A stretch of DNA of 64,000 nucleotides, from the NCBI RefSeq assembly GCF_040195635.1, contig NZ_JBEFTX010000002.1:248001-312000 (forward strand), written 5' to 3'. The notes beneath the pieces are model-generated. The model saw nothing but the letters and a program-made list of their open reading frames with translations. It had not been told where the DNA came from and made no database searches. This stretch comes from Thermasporomyces sp040195635. Lineage in GTDB: Bacteria; Actinomycetota; Actinomycetes; Propionibacteriales; Actinopolymorphaceae. A program made the position numbers and the translations under genes. Positions 23,901-32,196 of the stretch are shown here, piece by piece; positions within the stretch are counted from its first letter, which is position 1, and each line of letters starts with the position of its first letter.

Positions 23901-24768
23901 GTTGTCGCAGGTGTTCGACGGCTATCAGCAGGCCCGGGTCGGTCTGCGGCGGATCGGGGAGTTGCTGCGTACGCCGACCTCGACGCCCGAGGCCTCCGGT
24001 GCGACGAAGATCGAGGCACTCTCCGGTGAGGTCGTCCTCGACGACGTCCAGTTCCACTACGACAACGCGACCGGCAACGCCCTGAACGGCATCAACCTGA
24101 CGGTGCGGGCAGGCGAGACGGTCGCGCTGGTGGGGGAGACGGGTGCCGGGAAGACGACGCTCGTCAAGCTGGTGGCGAGGTTCTATGACCCGACCGGCGG
24201 CGCCGTCCGCGTCGGTGGGCACGACCTGCGCGACCTCGACCTCGCGTCGTACCGACACCGGCTGGGCTACGTCCCGCAGGAGCCGTTCCTCTTCCCTGGC
24301 ACCGTTCGCGACGCGATCGCCTACGGACGTCCGGACGCCACCGACGCCGAGATCGAGGCGGCGGCCCGCGCGGTCGGCGCGCACGGCGTGATCGCCAGGA
24401 TGCGCGACGGTTATTACCACACCGTGGGCGAACGCGGCCGCAACCTGTCGGCCGGACAACGCCAGCTCATCGCCCTCGCCCGGGCCTATCTGGTCGATCC
24501 CGACATCCTGCTGCTCGACGAAGCGACCGCCGCGCTCGATCCGGCGACCGAGGCGCTGGTGATCCGGGCGACCGAGACGCTCACCCGGTCTCGCACCACG
24601 CTGCTCATCGCACACCGGTTGACTACAGCCGAACGCGCTGACCGGATCGTCGTCCTCGACCACGGTCGAGTCGTCGAGGACGGTACGCATGCCGACCTGT
24701 TGGCGGCGCGCGGTCGATATGCCGGACTCTGGGCGGCGTATGTCCGGGGGGAACAGATCGTCGCCTGA
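20905..24768 (+). CDS. Single-chain double ABC exporter (TMD-NBD-TMD-NBD)
   Basis: 1287 residues from the ATG that overlaps marR. Two complete exporter halves are fused: first half with Walker A GTAGSGKST about residue 403, LSGGQRQRV about 507 and Walker B LLVLDDATSA about 530; second half with Walker A GETGAGKTT about 1077, LSAGQRQLI about 1181 and ILLLDEATAALD about 1200. A linker near residues 653-674 is almost all Gly. The first NBD has Asp where the catalytic Glu should be, the second is canonical, the asymmetry seen in BmrCD/TM287-288-type heterodimers. It is likely a drug or lipid exporter controlled by the MarR protein. Confidence 0.93.
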   Translation: MTSATATEASTATTTSSSQSASGPGGTSAAGSGRTDSDRWIRRLAAYCLRSKWLVFVAFGGAIVAMAAQAFVPLVQRHIVDDVIIADRSPMLPWVGALLGLGLVTFGAGFVRRYLGGRLALDVQHAIRGDLFKALLRLDGARQDELHTGQVVSRSISDIMLVQGLLQMLPMLTGNILLFVISLVVMAWLSPLLTVIALAVAPALLLIGYHSRSRLFPATWEAQQQAAEVAGIVDSAVSGVRVVKGFGQETRELSRLERQARRLFASKLRSVRLNSRYGPTLQAVPLLGQVGILALGGWLAIQGQITLGTFLAFSAYLGQLIAPVRMLSNFLVMGQQARASVIRVFEVIDSEPLVLEKPDAIDLPQGSGAVELRDVTFGYLESDPVLRDLSLEVAPGETLALVGTAGSGKSTISHLLPRFYDVQRGSVRVDGYDVRDVTFASLRSRIGLVFEDSFLFSDSVRANIAYGRPDATDEQIRAAAAAAEATEFIDELPDGIDTVVGERGLTLSGGQRQRVALARALLSDPTLLVLDDATSAVDPETEAEIHTTLRHVMAGRTTIIIAHRQSTLQLADRIAVLDAGRLRDVGTHEELTERCALYRLLLSGPGDDAEGVDAGELEAFLASETSADESRSPWIRTTPEEPSHLTRVQTPTGLGGGFGGGGGRGGGGGGGGGGWLASMPPTPALLEKVAKLKPATDVPKVSVADAAQPDPGFSLLRTLRPFRTPLLLALLFVALDAVATLCLPLLIRHGVDAGVTRDAFSVVLIAAAVALGVVIADWSIMMAQTRVAGRTGERVLYSLRVKLFSHLQRLGLDYYEREMGGRIMTRMTTDIDALSSFLQTSLLTAVVAILQFVGVLVALVWINAELALAVLALMPILVVATLIFRAKSSVAYQEARERISVVNADLQENVAGMRVSQAYGREDHNANRFDAKSEAYRVSRLRAQRYIGTYFPFVQFLNLAAAAVVLGVGAGLVRNGALTAGALIAYLLYLDLFFSPVQQLSQVFDGYQQARVGLRRIGELLRTPTSTPEASGATKIEALSGEVVLDDVQFHYDNATGNALNGINLTVRAGETVALVGETGAGKTTLVKLVARFYDPTGGAVRVGGHDLRDLDLASYRHRLGYVPQEPFLFPGTVRDAIAYGRPDATDAEIEAAARAVGAHGVIARMRDGYYHTVGERGRNLSAGQRQLIALARAYLVDPDILLLDEATAALDPATEALVIRATETLTRSRTTLLIAHRLTTAERADRIVVLDHGRVVEDGTHADLLAARGRYAGLWAAYVRGEQIVA

Positions 24769-24821
24769 ACCGCGCGGCCTTCGCGGCAATTGTCTCCGAC
24801 GACAAGGAAACTACAGCCGCG

Positions 24822-24827
24822 TAGTAT
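24822..24827 (+). promoter_or_regulatory. -10 element (TAGTAT), leaderless promoter of the MASE1 gene
   Basis: TAGTAT is followed by seven bases and the GTG at 24835. Confidence 0.5.
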
Positions 24828-24834
24828 CGCCGGT

Positions 24835-25851
24835 GTGACAGACGGGTCAGTGCTAAAGCGTTATGTCACCACGTTCGCGCCCGCATTTGTCGCGGGTGTC
24901 GCCTATTATGCTGCCGCGAGAATCGGCCTTCTCCAGGAACTTGTCAACGGACAGGTCACGCCTCTGTGGCCGCCTACAGGGATCGCTCTCGTGGGTCTGC
25001 TGCTCTTCGGCCTGCGCACCTGGCCAGGCATCGCCGTTGCCGCCCTTGTCGTCAATATGTCGGTCGGTCCGATTGCTGCCGCGGTTGCGATTTCGGTCGG
25101 CAACACCCTCGCACCGGTGGGTGCCTACTTCCTGTTGCGCAGGGTCGGGTTCCGGGTCGAGCTCGACCGACGACGCGACGCACTCGCCCTGATCTTCCTG
25201 GCCGCGATGGCGGGGATGGCGGTCAGTGCCACCATCGGTGCCGGCGCACTGGTGCTGACCGGCGTGGTTTCCCCGGCCGACTTCGCGGCCACGTGGTCGG
25301 TGTGGTGGACCGGCGACGCAATGGGTGTGCTGGTCGTGGCGCCTTTCCTGCTGGCGCTGCGGGCCGTGCGGACCATGCGGGCCCTGAGAGAGATCCGGTT
25401 GTGGCGTTGGATCGAGTTCCTTGCTCTGCTGGCCGGCACCTTCGTCGTGACCGCGGTCGCCACCCGTACCACGCCGAACGTGGTGTTCCTGGTCTCACCG
25501 TTCCTGATCTGGGCGGCGTTGCGGTTCCAACTCGCCGGCGCCGCGCCGTGTGCGCTTGTCGTGTCCGTCGTCACCATCCAGGCGGTCGCCAGTGGATCGG
25601 TGCCGTTCGCCGACACCGACCTGCTCACCAGCATGGTCATCCTGCAGGCGTTCAACGCATCGGCGGCGTTGACCGCGCTGATCCTCGCCACGATCATCGC
25701 CGAACGGAATCAGGCGTACGCCCAGGTGGAGCTGGCGTGCGTGCGACTTGCCGAGGTCGTCAGCCAGCTCGACCGGGGCCGGTTGGTGACAGCGCTGATC
25801 CCGCCGGTCAGTTCGCCCACCTATGAACCGTCCTCAGGAGCGGACGAGTAG
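24835..25851 (+). CDS. Stand-alone MASE1 integral membrane protein
   Basis: 338 residues from the GTG at 24835 (a TTG at 24790 would add 15). About eight membrane segments are visible with MASE1-type marks: an N-terminal YYAAARIGLLQEL, TPLWPPTGIALVGLLLFG, VNMSVGPIAAAVAISVGN and WWTGDAMGVLVVAPFLLAL. MASE1 is normally the sensor part of histidine kinases or diguanylate cyclases. Here only a short soluble tail (about 50 residues, EVVSQLDRGRLV) follows, and no output domain. It may be a partner subunit, or a remnant. The last 31 bases overlap the 3' end of the convergent LCP gene. Confidence 0.8.
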   Translation: MTDGSVLKRYVTTFAPAFVAGVAYYAAARIGLLQELVNGQVTPLWPPTGIALVGLLLFGLRTWPGIAVAALVVNMSVGPIAAAVAISVGNTLAPVGAYFLLRRVGFRVELDRRRDALALIFLAAMAGMAVSATIGAGALVLTGVVSPADFAATWSVWWTGDAMGVLVVAPFLLALRAVRTMRALREIRLWRWIEFLALLAGTFVVTAVATRTTPNVVFLVSPFLIWAALRFQLAGAAPCALVVSVVTIQAVASGSVPFADTDLLTSMVILQAFNASAALTALILATIIAERNQAYAQVELACVRLAEVVSQLDRGRLVTALIPPVSSPTYEPSSGADE

Positions 25852-27338
25852 CCGGGCCGGGGTCGCGGCGTCGATGGTCCACTCTTGTCCGGGTGGTAGG
25901 CACAGGCGTTGTCGAGAGAGTCCGTGATCGACGACTTCGACTTCTTCGTCGTGCTTTCCTTGATGGCGTTCTGGACCAGCTCATGGATCTGCTGGTAGTC
26001 CGGGTTCGAGGGGCGGATCACCTCGTTGGTGAAGGCGATACTCGTCACGTCCGCGCCTTTCACCTTCCAGGCCAGGTCGGCGAACGCCGGCAACAGGTCG
26101 TGCGGAATGTCGGTGGAGAAGAGGTCTCGTGACGAGGCGGCGAGTGCCTCGTACCGGGTGAGGACCCTGAGCGGATCCGCCTGGTCGATGATCGCCTTGA
26201 TCACGCACCGCTGGCGGCCCATCCGCTGGTAGTCGTCGGCGCCATAGCGCCCACGCGCGAACCACAGGGCGTCGAACCCGTCCAGGTGTTGGTTCGGCCC
26301 CTGCTCGATCCAGCCGCCGGGGACCAGGCCCGCGTCGGCCTCGCCGCCCATCGCCACCCGATGGTTGACGTTGACGGTGATCCCGCCGAGAGCGTCGATG
26401 AGTTCCTTGAAGCCCTCGAGGTTGACCATCGCGTAGTAGTCGACGGGAACTCCGAGTGCGCCGCTGACGGCCAGCTTCGTCGCGTCCGCACCGGGATTGT
26501 CGCTGTCGAGGAGATCAGGGTGCTGCGCGGGGACGTTCCGGTAGACCGAGTTGATCAGCCACTCCAACTCGTTGCCCGGGCCGGCGTACGTGCCGTTGGG
26601 GTAGACCCGGGCAGGTGCCGATCCAGCGGGGAACGGGATCTTCTGCAGGTTGCGCGGGACGCTGAACATCACGGTGGCGCCGGTCCTGGTGTCGATGCTG
26701 GCGAGGATGATGGTGTCCGGTCGTACGCCGGACCGGTCCGGCCCTGCGTCGCTGCCGAGCAGGAGGACGTTGACCCGGCCCTGGTCCTTCCATGGGTTCC
26801 CCACGGCGCGCGGCGCGGTCGTCGGCCGGGTGGCGCTCTTACTCGTCGAGCCGGCGAAGACGTGCTCCACGAGGTCCTTCTGCACCCAGGCGTACCGTCC
26901 ACCGACGGCGAACGGAACCGCGATCACCGCGACCAGGACCGTGACCACGGCGACGGCCGCGATGCGGTGCATGACACTCATCGCCGACGGTCGCAGGACG
27001 AGATAGGTGGCCACGACGGTCGCCGCCCACGCGAGCCCGATGAGCGGGAGCACGATGGCCAGCAGCAGCAGGGTGTCTGGCCGGAGGGCCAGGTGGACGA
27101 TCGCCCGCGGCTGCGTCAGTGCGAAGTAGCCGACGACGGCGCAGAGTGAGACGAAGACGAGGAGAATCGACGCGCCGGTCACGCGCCGTCCTGCCGCCCA
27201 CAAGCCACTACCTGGAAGGATCGCGCCGACAAGGAGGTGACGCATTGTCGGGGCGATGGACTTGGGCGCGTTTCGAGACCGATCCCGGTTGGAATTGTGC
27301 GACGAAGTTCCACTGTTGTTCGGTGCTGGTTCGCGCAT
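25821..27338 (-). CDS. LytR-CpsA-Psr (LCP) family wall-glycopolymer ligase
   Basis: Up to 505 residues. Three membrane segments lie at about residues 32-155, then the extracellular LCP domain: VNVLLLGSDAGPDRSGVRPDTI in part (LLLGSDAGPDRSGVRPDTI), ASIDTRTGATVMFSVPRNLQ, AMVNLEGFKELIDALGGI, and FARGRYGADDYQRMGRQRCV with the catalytic Arg residues. LCP proteins transfer teichoic-acid or arabinogalactan-type polymers to peptidoglycan. A Ser/Thr/Pro-rich tail ends the protein. The ATG at 27338 gives a polar 31-residue leader; an ATG at 27245 would start just before the first membrane segment. Its end overlaps the MASE1 gene. Confidence 0.88.
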   Translation of the reverse strand: MREPAPNNSGTSSHNSNRDRSRNAPKSIAPTMRHLLVGAILPGSGLWAAGRRVTGASILLVFVSLCAVVGYFALTQPRAIVHLALRPDTLLLLAIVLPLIGLAWAATVVATYLVLRPSAMSVMHRIAAVAVVTVLVAVIAVPFAVGGRYAWVQKDLVEHVFAGSTSKSATRPTTAPRAVGNPWKDQGRVNVLLLGSDAGPDRSGVRPDTIILASIDTRTGATVMFSVPRNLQKIPFPAGSAPARVYPNGTYAGPGNELEWLINSVYRNVPAQHPDLLDSDNPGADATKLAVSGALGVPVDYYAMVNLEGFKELIDALGGITVNVNHRVAMGGEADAGLVPGGWIEQGPNQHLDGFDALWFARGRYGADDYQRMGRQRCVIKAIIDQADPLRVLTRYEALAASSRDLFSTDIPHDLLPAFADLAWKVKGADVTSIAFTNEVIRPSNPDYQQIHELVQNAIKESTTKKSKSSITDSLDNACAYHPDKSGPSTPRPRPGYSSAPEDGS

Positions 27339-27451
27339 ACTTCATCGTCACAGTGGCGCGAATTCGACTCAGGGATTTCTGAGAATTGAGCAGAAATTCG
27401 GCGGGTGGCAGGGAATAGTGTCCGCGCTTGTCGTAGGGTCAAAGTTACCCA

Positions 27452-28513
27452 TCAAGGATTGAAATAGGCGCGCAGTCCGGCGGCACGATAAGCCGCCAGC
27501 GCCGCCGTCGAGGAGTCTATCCGAGTTGCGCCGACAGTCCGATCTGATCCGGAATTCCAATAGACGAACGCTTTTACCCGCGGCCAGTCCGCGGCCCGCA
27601 TTCCGAGCTGGCGGAGAAGCTCTGCTTTCGCCTGTGGACTACCTGGCTTCTCCGCGACTCCCCATTCGGCGAGCATGAGCGGCTTGTCCGGTGCGAACTG
27701 GGTGGCCCATGTGTAGAAGCCAGGCCACTTCGGATGGGTGGCGAAGCGCCGGTCCATCAGGTCCGAAACACCGCCCCAGTACTGTCCGGTGCCGAAGACA
27801 TAAGGGTCGTACGCAATCCAGTCGACGACGTCATCGCCGGGATACAGGTCTCGATACCAGGGCTGGACTCCCCATTGTGGGAGTCCGATGTAGTTCATCA
27901 CCCGGACGAGGTGGGACACCCCGCGTCGCTCCAGTCGGGTGACGACGTGGCGGTACATCGCACGGTAGTCCGCTGCCGTGTAACCGGATCCCTCGGTCGG
28001 GTCGACTTCGTTCTCCGGCTCATGGTGAACGGCGAAGAAGAACGGCCGGTCGTAGTTCTTCTTGATATGGGCCGCGAGCCGGTCGAGTTCGGCGTTCGCC
28101 GCCCCTCTGGAAACGTCGTACCAGCTGTGTCCCGCCTCGGGTTTGTAATTGATGAGGAGCAGGCGTTCCTTTCCGGGCTCGTCAGCCAGGGCGATTTCCC
28201 GACTCGTCGGAAAAAGCTGGCCCGCCCGGTGGTAGAAATGCGCGATGTTGACGGTCCGGTCGATCTGCCTTTCGTAGTCGACCAGAGCCTCCGGCCAGGT
28301 TTCGCCGGCGACTGGATTGGCGGCGACTCCCCACCAGGCGCCGCAGGTTGGTACGAGCTTCTCTTCGATGCCACACGAGCTGTTGACCGACACGGTGGCG
28401 GTCGCGGGCGGTCGGGCAGGCTTCTTCGGTGCCGGTTGCTGGCACGCCATCGACGCGGCGAGCATGCCGGCGACGACCACCGCGGTCGTGACCTTTCCGC
28501 GTACATCGGCCAT
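27452..28513 (-). CDS. GH26-like glycoside hydrolase, lipoprotein
   Basis: 353 residues beginning with a lipoprotein signal (VVVAGMLAASMACQQ; lipobox Cys about residue 24) and a Pro-rich linker. The catalytic domain looks like a clan GH-A barrel of the GH26 mannanase/glucanase type: INYKPEAGHSW, FFFAVHHEPENEVDP with the acid Glu, WIAYDPYVFG, and PLMLAEWGVAEKPG with the nucleophile Glu. It should sit on the outer face of the membrane and cut a beta-mannan or mixed-linkage glucan; substrate is not established. The nearby PhyH gene reads the same way about 200 bases upstream. Confidence 0.83.
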   Translation of the reverse strand: MADVRGKVTTAVVVAGMLAASMACQQPAPKKPARPPATATVSVNSSCGIEEKLVPTCGAWWGVAANPVAGETWPEALVDYERQIDRTVNIAHFYHRAGQLFPTSREIALADEPGKERLLLINYKPEAGHSWYDVSRGAANAELDRLAAHIKKNYDRPFFFAVHHEPENEVDPTEGSGYTAADYRAMYRHVVTRLERRGVSHLVRVMNYIGLPQWGVQPWYRDLYPGDDVVDWIAYDPYVFGTGQYWGGVSDLMDRRFATHPKWPGFYTWATQFAPDKPLMLAEWGVAEKPGSPQAKAELLRQLGMRAADWPRVKAFVYWNSGSDRTVGATRIDSSTAALAAYRAAGLRAYFNP

Positions 28514-28717
28514 CTTCTGGGGAGGTCAGCTCCTTCGAGCAGGTCGAGCACATCGCAGGCGGGCCTGGTCGGACGGGCCTGGGCGCGAAGCGCCCCCAAC
28601 CCGCAGCGGCGGATCGGGGGCGGTTCGTCACGTATGGACGGAAAACATAGCGTCCGAGCAGCGGCAGAGGAAGACCAGACGATCAAGAAGGTCCCGGGCA
28701 ACCGGAAGTCGCCGGCC

Positions 28718-29509
28718 TCAGGCCGGGCCGGCCCCCAGGGCGTCGAGGATGGCCGCCTCCACCGGCCGGGCGCCGCGGCGGTCCACGAGTCGAAGCGGCT
28801 CGAGGAGTGCGACGCCCGGTTGGGCGATGACGCGGGGAGTCCTCCCGCGGTGCGGCCATGATGCAGCGTGGACGACGAAGGGATGGCAGAGGTAGACGTC
28901 TCCCGCGGCACCCGTCGCGTGTACGACCGGCCGCCGCGTACTCGCCTCGTCGACCAGTGGACTCAGGGCCTGGCCGTCCATCCCGGCGTCTCCGGCCCGC
29001 GCGAGGACCCGGGCGGCGTCGGCATGTGAGCCGGCACGGAGCCGGGTCGGTGCGTCGTCGAGGCCGACGTCGGTGAACAGGAAGATGGCGAGGAGGCCGC
29101 GGTCTCGGCTGCGGATGTTGGTCCGCCAGGTGTCATCGACCGGGAAACTGGACTCGACATGCCACCCGGCATCCCCAGGGTCAGCCGGGTGGGGAAACCG
29201 CACCGGGACCGTTCCTCCGATGCCGGACCGTTTCCACCAGGTGTCGCGGCCGAGGAGTTGGTCGTAGGCCTCCCACAGCGGCTGGGTGGTACCCGCGTCG
29301 GTGAAGGGGCCGCCCTCCGGGCAGTTGATGCGGGTGACTGGCGACGTCCACGTCGCGGGGTCGTCGCGACGGATGCCCTTGCCGGCCAGCTCGGCCCAGA
29401 TGACCTCGAGACAGGCGTCAACCGTGGGTTGCGGTACGGCGGCAGACACGCGGACGAACCCGTCCCGCACGAAGTCGGCGATCTCGTCGTCGGACAGCAT
29501 CGTCACCAC
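28718..29509 (-). CDS. Phytanoyl-CoA dioxygenase (PhyH) family protein
   Basis: 263 residues of the Fe(II)/2-oxoglutarate PhyH family. N-terminal FVRDGFVRVSAAVPQPTVDACL is given here in part (DGFVRVSAAVPQPTVDA). The metal triad is probably WHVESSFP (His and Glu in HxD/E position) and the distal His of YLCHPFVVHAASWP; the 2-oxoglutarate Arg is in GRTPRVIAQPG. It hydroxylates a small organic molecule of unknown identity. Start taken at GTG 29509; an ATG at 29500 is equally possible. It is a separate gene from the second PhyH gene at 51.6 kb, which has the usual HxD. Confidence 0.82.
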   Translation of the reverse strand: MVTMLSDDEIADFVRDGFVRVSAAVPQPTVDACLEVIWAELAGKGIRRDDPATWTSPVTRINCPEGGPFTDAGTTQPLWEAYDQLLGRDTWWKRSGIGGTVPVRFPHPADPGDAGWHVESSFPVDDTWRTNIRSRDRGLLAIFLFTDVGLDDAPTRLRAGSHADAARVLARAGDAGMDGQALSPLVDEASTRRPVVHATGAAGDVYLCHPFVVHAASWPHRGRTPRVIAQPGVALLEPLRLVDRRGARPVEAAILDALGAGPA

Positions 29510-29598
29510 CCTGCGGTTGTCGCTGACGCCGCGTCAATGGGATTCGGGTGGGGTGTCCGGTGGTCGCGGGCGGGCCGAACCGAAGCCCCACAGGGGGA

Positions 29599-30477
29599 CT
29601 ACGGCGGGAAGCAGCCGTTCGTCAGCGGGGTCATCGACCCTCGGTCTTGCTCGAGGACGATGGTGATCCCGCTGTGACACCGGACCCACGAGTCGCCCTC
29701 CCGCCGCTGCAGGACGGTGTGCAGAGGGAGGCCACGCGGCACGTCGACGGTGAACACTGCCTCGCCTTCGACGAATGACTGGTCGTCCTCGTAGTCCGCC
29801 AGGTGGCGTTCGTCGACGACTCGGCCGTACCCGTCTTCGATCCGTTGGCGGAGCTCCCACCAGGGGTGACCGTCGGGCTCGAACGTGATCGCCAACCGAG
29901 CCGTCTCGTCGGGCCAGGGCGGCAGGTCGACCTGCCCGGGCCGCGCGATCCGGTAGCGGAGGTCCAATAGCGGGCCGCGGGGCGCATCCCCCAAAGGGAT
30001 GGTCAGGTCATATGTGCCGGGAGTGACCGGGCCCGCCTCGGTCGTCGCGTACAGCTTCAACCTGAGGGTCGACGTCTGACCGGCAGGGATATCGGTGATG
30101 TAGTCGGCGGCGGCACAGGGGTCCTCGTCGATCGGGTCTCCTGCCGTGGTCCATCCCTGCCCGCACATGCCGGTGACCCCCAGAACAGCGCCATCGCCGG
30201 CACGCTCCGCCTTGCCGGCGAACCGGACCAGGCCGGCGATCGACATCTCGCGGTCCGGTTTCACCAGGACGAGGGAGGTGAGCGGTGCGCGGTGGTGCAG
30301 TGTCCCGGCCGGAAGGCGCTCGACGGCGATGCCCTCACCGCCACGAATCTCGGCCGAGTCGAGCAGCACATGCAGACCCGTGGTGGTGACGGGCTGGTCC
30401 GCGCCGCACCCGGCGGCGGCAACCGTGACGCCGACGGCGAGAACCATCGCGACGTGTACCCATCGGATGCGCGCCAT
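29599..30477 (-). CDS. Secreted lipoprotein of unknown function
   Basis: 292 residues from the ATG at 30477, which has GGAGG upstream. The signal peptide WVHVAMVLAVGVTVAAAGC ends in a lipobox, so the mature protein is lipid-anchored outside the cell. The rest is beta-rich: TGLHVLLDSAEIRGGEG, SLVLVKPDREMSIAGL, TSTLRLKLYATTEAG, and FTVDVPRGLPLHTVLQ. I do not recognise a catalytic domain. Four cysteines in the mature part could form disulfides (MCGQG, DPCAAAD, RCHSG, NGCFPP). Confidence 0.75.
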   Translation of the reverse strand: MARIRWVHVAMVLAVGVTVAAAGCGADQPVTTTGLHVLLDSAEIRGGEGIAVERLPAGTLHHRAPLTSLVLVKPDREMSIAGLVRFAGKAERAGDGAVLGVTGMCGQGWTTAGDPIDEDPCAAADYITDIPAGQTSTLRLKLYATTEAGPVTPGTYDLTIPLGDAPRGPLLDLRYRIARPGQVDLPPWPDETARLAITFEPDGHPWWELRQRIEDGYGRVVDERHLADYEDDQSFVEGEAVFTVDVPRGLPLHTVLQRREGDSWVRCHSGITIVLEQDRGSMTPLTNGCFPP

Positions 30478-30606
30478 GAGACCTCCGGTCCCGTGCGCTT
30501 TCCCTTGCCGGCGCAGGGATGTCGTGAACCTACGACCGCATGCCGGGCCGGTCAACGTCTCCGTCAGGAGTCCGCGCGTTCCTGATGGCCGGCAAACCCT
30601 CCGGGG

Positions 30607-32196
30607 TCAGGCATGGGTGTGGTGCTCATGATCGGCATGCCCGACGGGCTCGAGTTGGAAGGTGGAGTGCTCGACATCGAAGTGTCCCGCAAGACATGCC
30701 TGCAGGGCGTCCAGCAGCTGGGGAGCGTGCCCGTCGTGGAAACATCCGGCCTCGACGACGACATGCGCCGACAGCACCGGCAGGCCGGACGTGACGGTGT
30801 GGACGTGCAGATCGTGGACGTCTCGCACGTGGTCGACCTGACAGATGTGCGTACGAATGTGATCCAGGTCGAGCTCTGCGGGCGCCGCCTCGAGGAGGAC
30901 GTTGACCGCCTCGCGGAGCAGGCGCAGCGCCCGAGGGACGATGACGAACCCGATCGCCATCGAGACCAGCGCGTCGGCACGGGTGAAGCCGGTGACGGCG
31001 ATCACCCCGGCCGCCGCGAGCACACCTACCGATGTGGCGCTGTCGGTGGCCACCTCGAGGAACGCTCCGCGCAGGTTGAGGCTCGCGGCGCGCGCCCGGT
31101 AGAGCAGCGCCACGCCCACCAGGTTGCCGGCGAGTCCGATCGCTCCGAACACGGCCATCCCGCCCGGTTCGACGGCGGTCGGCTCGAGGAGTCTTCGTAC
31201 GCTCTCCAGGAGGACGTAGCCACCGATGAGGCTCAGCATCAGACCGTTGGCGGCGGCCGCGAGGATCTCCGCACGTGCCCAGCCGAACGTGTGGTGACCG
31301 GCCGCGGGACGGCTGGCGAGGAGCGTCGCACCAAGCGCCAGCGCCACGCCGCCGGCGTCACCGAGGACGTGGCCGGCGTCGCCGAGCAACGCGAGGCTCC
31401 CGGTGAGGAATGCGCCGGTGACCTGAATCGCGAAGATCGCCAGGGAGATCGCGAGTGTCGCTGCCAGTAGCCTCCGGTGGCGCCCGGTCGCCGTCACCCC
31501 ATGAACCCCATGACTGTGGCCATGGGCGTGGCCGCGATCCGTCGCTGGCGGGCGTGGAGCATCGCCGTCGTGGGCGGGTGCTCGGAACCGGCCGACCCCG
31601 GGAACGAACCGGCCGACCCGCGCCGCGTAGGCGTCGTAGTCGGTGCCGTGGACGCGACGCAGGTACGGCTCCTCGATACCGCGCACCTGCCGCTGGACGG
31701 TGATCAGCAACCATGCCCAGCCGGCGACGGCGAGCACGTTGGGCACCGCGAGAACCAGCCCGGCCGTGGCGACGAGTCCGGCGCTGAAGATCGGGTTGCG
31801 TACGAGCCGGAACGGTCCCGTCGTCACCAGGTCGGTGCGTTCGGTCTCGGCGACGCCGATGCGCCACGACCGGCCCATTGCCAACTGGGCGGTGAAGACC
31901 GCGGCGATGCCGACGCCCGCGACGGCCAGGCCGGTGAGGCGTACCGCCGGCGTGTCCAGAATGGGCAGTGCAGGAAGGCCCGCCAGCTCGGCGACCGGTG
32001 CGGCCGCCAAAACCAGCAACGGGGCAAGGGAGCGCAGGCTGGCCCACCACCGCACGCGACCTCCGACCGATCCGGAACGTCTGGGAGGTCGTACGCCTGT
32101 GTCGCCGGTTCGCCGCAGCTGGATCAACCCGCGGACGCCGACGACGAGGACAGCGGCCAGGGCGTAGCCGCACAAGGCGAGGACACTGAACGTCAT
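30607..32196 (-). CDS. Isoprenylcysteine-methyltransferase-like domain fused to a CDF metal exporter
   Basis: 529 residues in two parts. Residues about 1-210 look like an ICMT/PEMT-type membrane methyltransferase (LVTTGPFRLVRNPIFSAGL, RGIEEPYLRRVHGTDYDAY). After a His-rich linker (RGHAHGHSHGVHG) residues about 240-529 form a cation diffusion facilitator: TM2 site LLGDAGHVLGDAGG with HxxxD, TM5 site FLEVATDSATS with ExxxD rather than HxxxD, and a C-terminal metal domain with several His (ADHEHHTHA end). It should export Zn2+ or a similar ion. Its ATG overlaps the stop of the metal sensor gene upstream (ATGA), so the pair is coregulated. What the methyltransferase half does is unknown. Confidence 0.87.
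   Translation of the reverse strand: MTFSVLALCGYALAAVLVVGVRGLIQLRRTGDTGVRPPRRSGSVGGRVRWWASLRSLAPLLVLAAAPVAELAGLPALPILDTPAVRLTGLAVAGVGIAAVFTAQLAMGRSWRIGVAETERTDLVTTGPFRLVRNPIFSAGLVATAGLVLAVPNVLAVAGWAWLLITVQRQVRGIEEPYLRRVHGTDYDAYAARVGRFVPGVGRFRAPAHDGDAPRPPATDRGHAHGHSHGVHGVTATGRHRRLLAATLAISLAIFAIQVTGAFLTGSLALLGDAGHVLGDAGGVALALGATLLASRPAAGHHTFGWARAEILAAAANGLMLSLIGGYVLLESVRRLLEPTAVEPGGMAVFGAIGLAGNLVGVALLYRARAASLNLRGAFLEVATDSATSVGVLAAAGVIAVTGFTRADALVSMAIGFVIVPRALRLLREAVNVLLEAAPAELDLDHIRTHICQVDHVRDVHDLHVHTVTSGLPVLSAHVVVEAGCFHDGHAPQLLDALQACLAGHFDVEHSTFQLEPVGHADHEHHTHA

Noticed and set aside
22798..24789. 663-codon minus-strand frame over the ABC exporter
   Set aside because: Antisense shadow, Arg/Asp-rich composition and no start signal.
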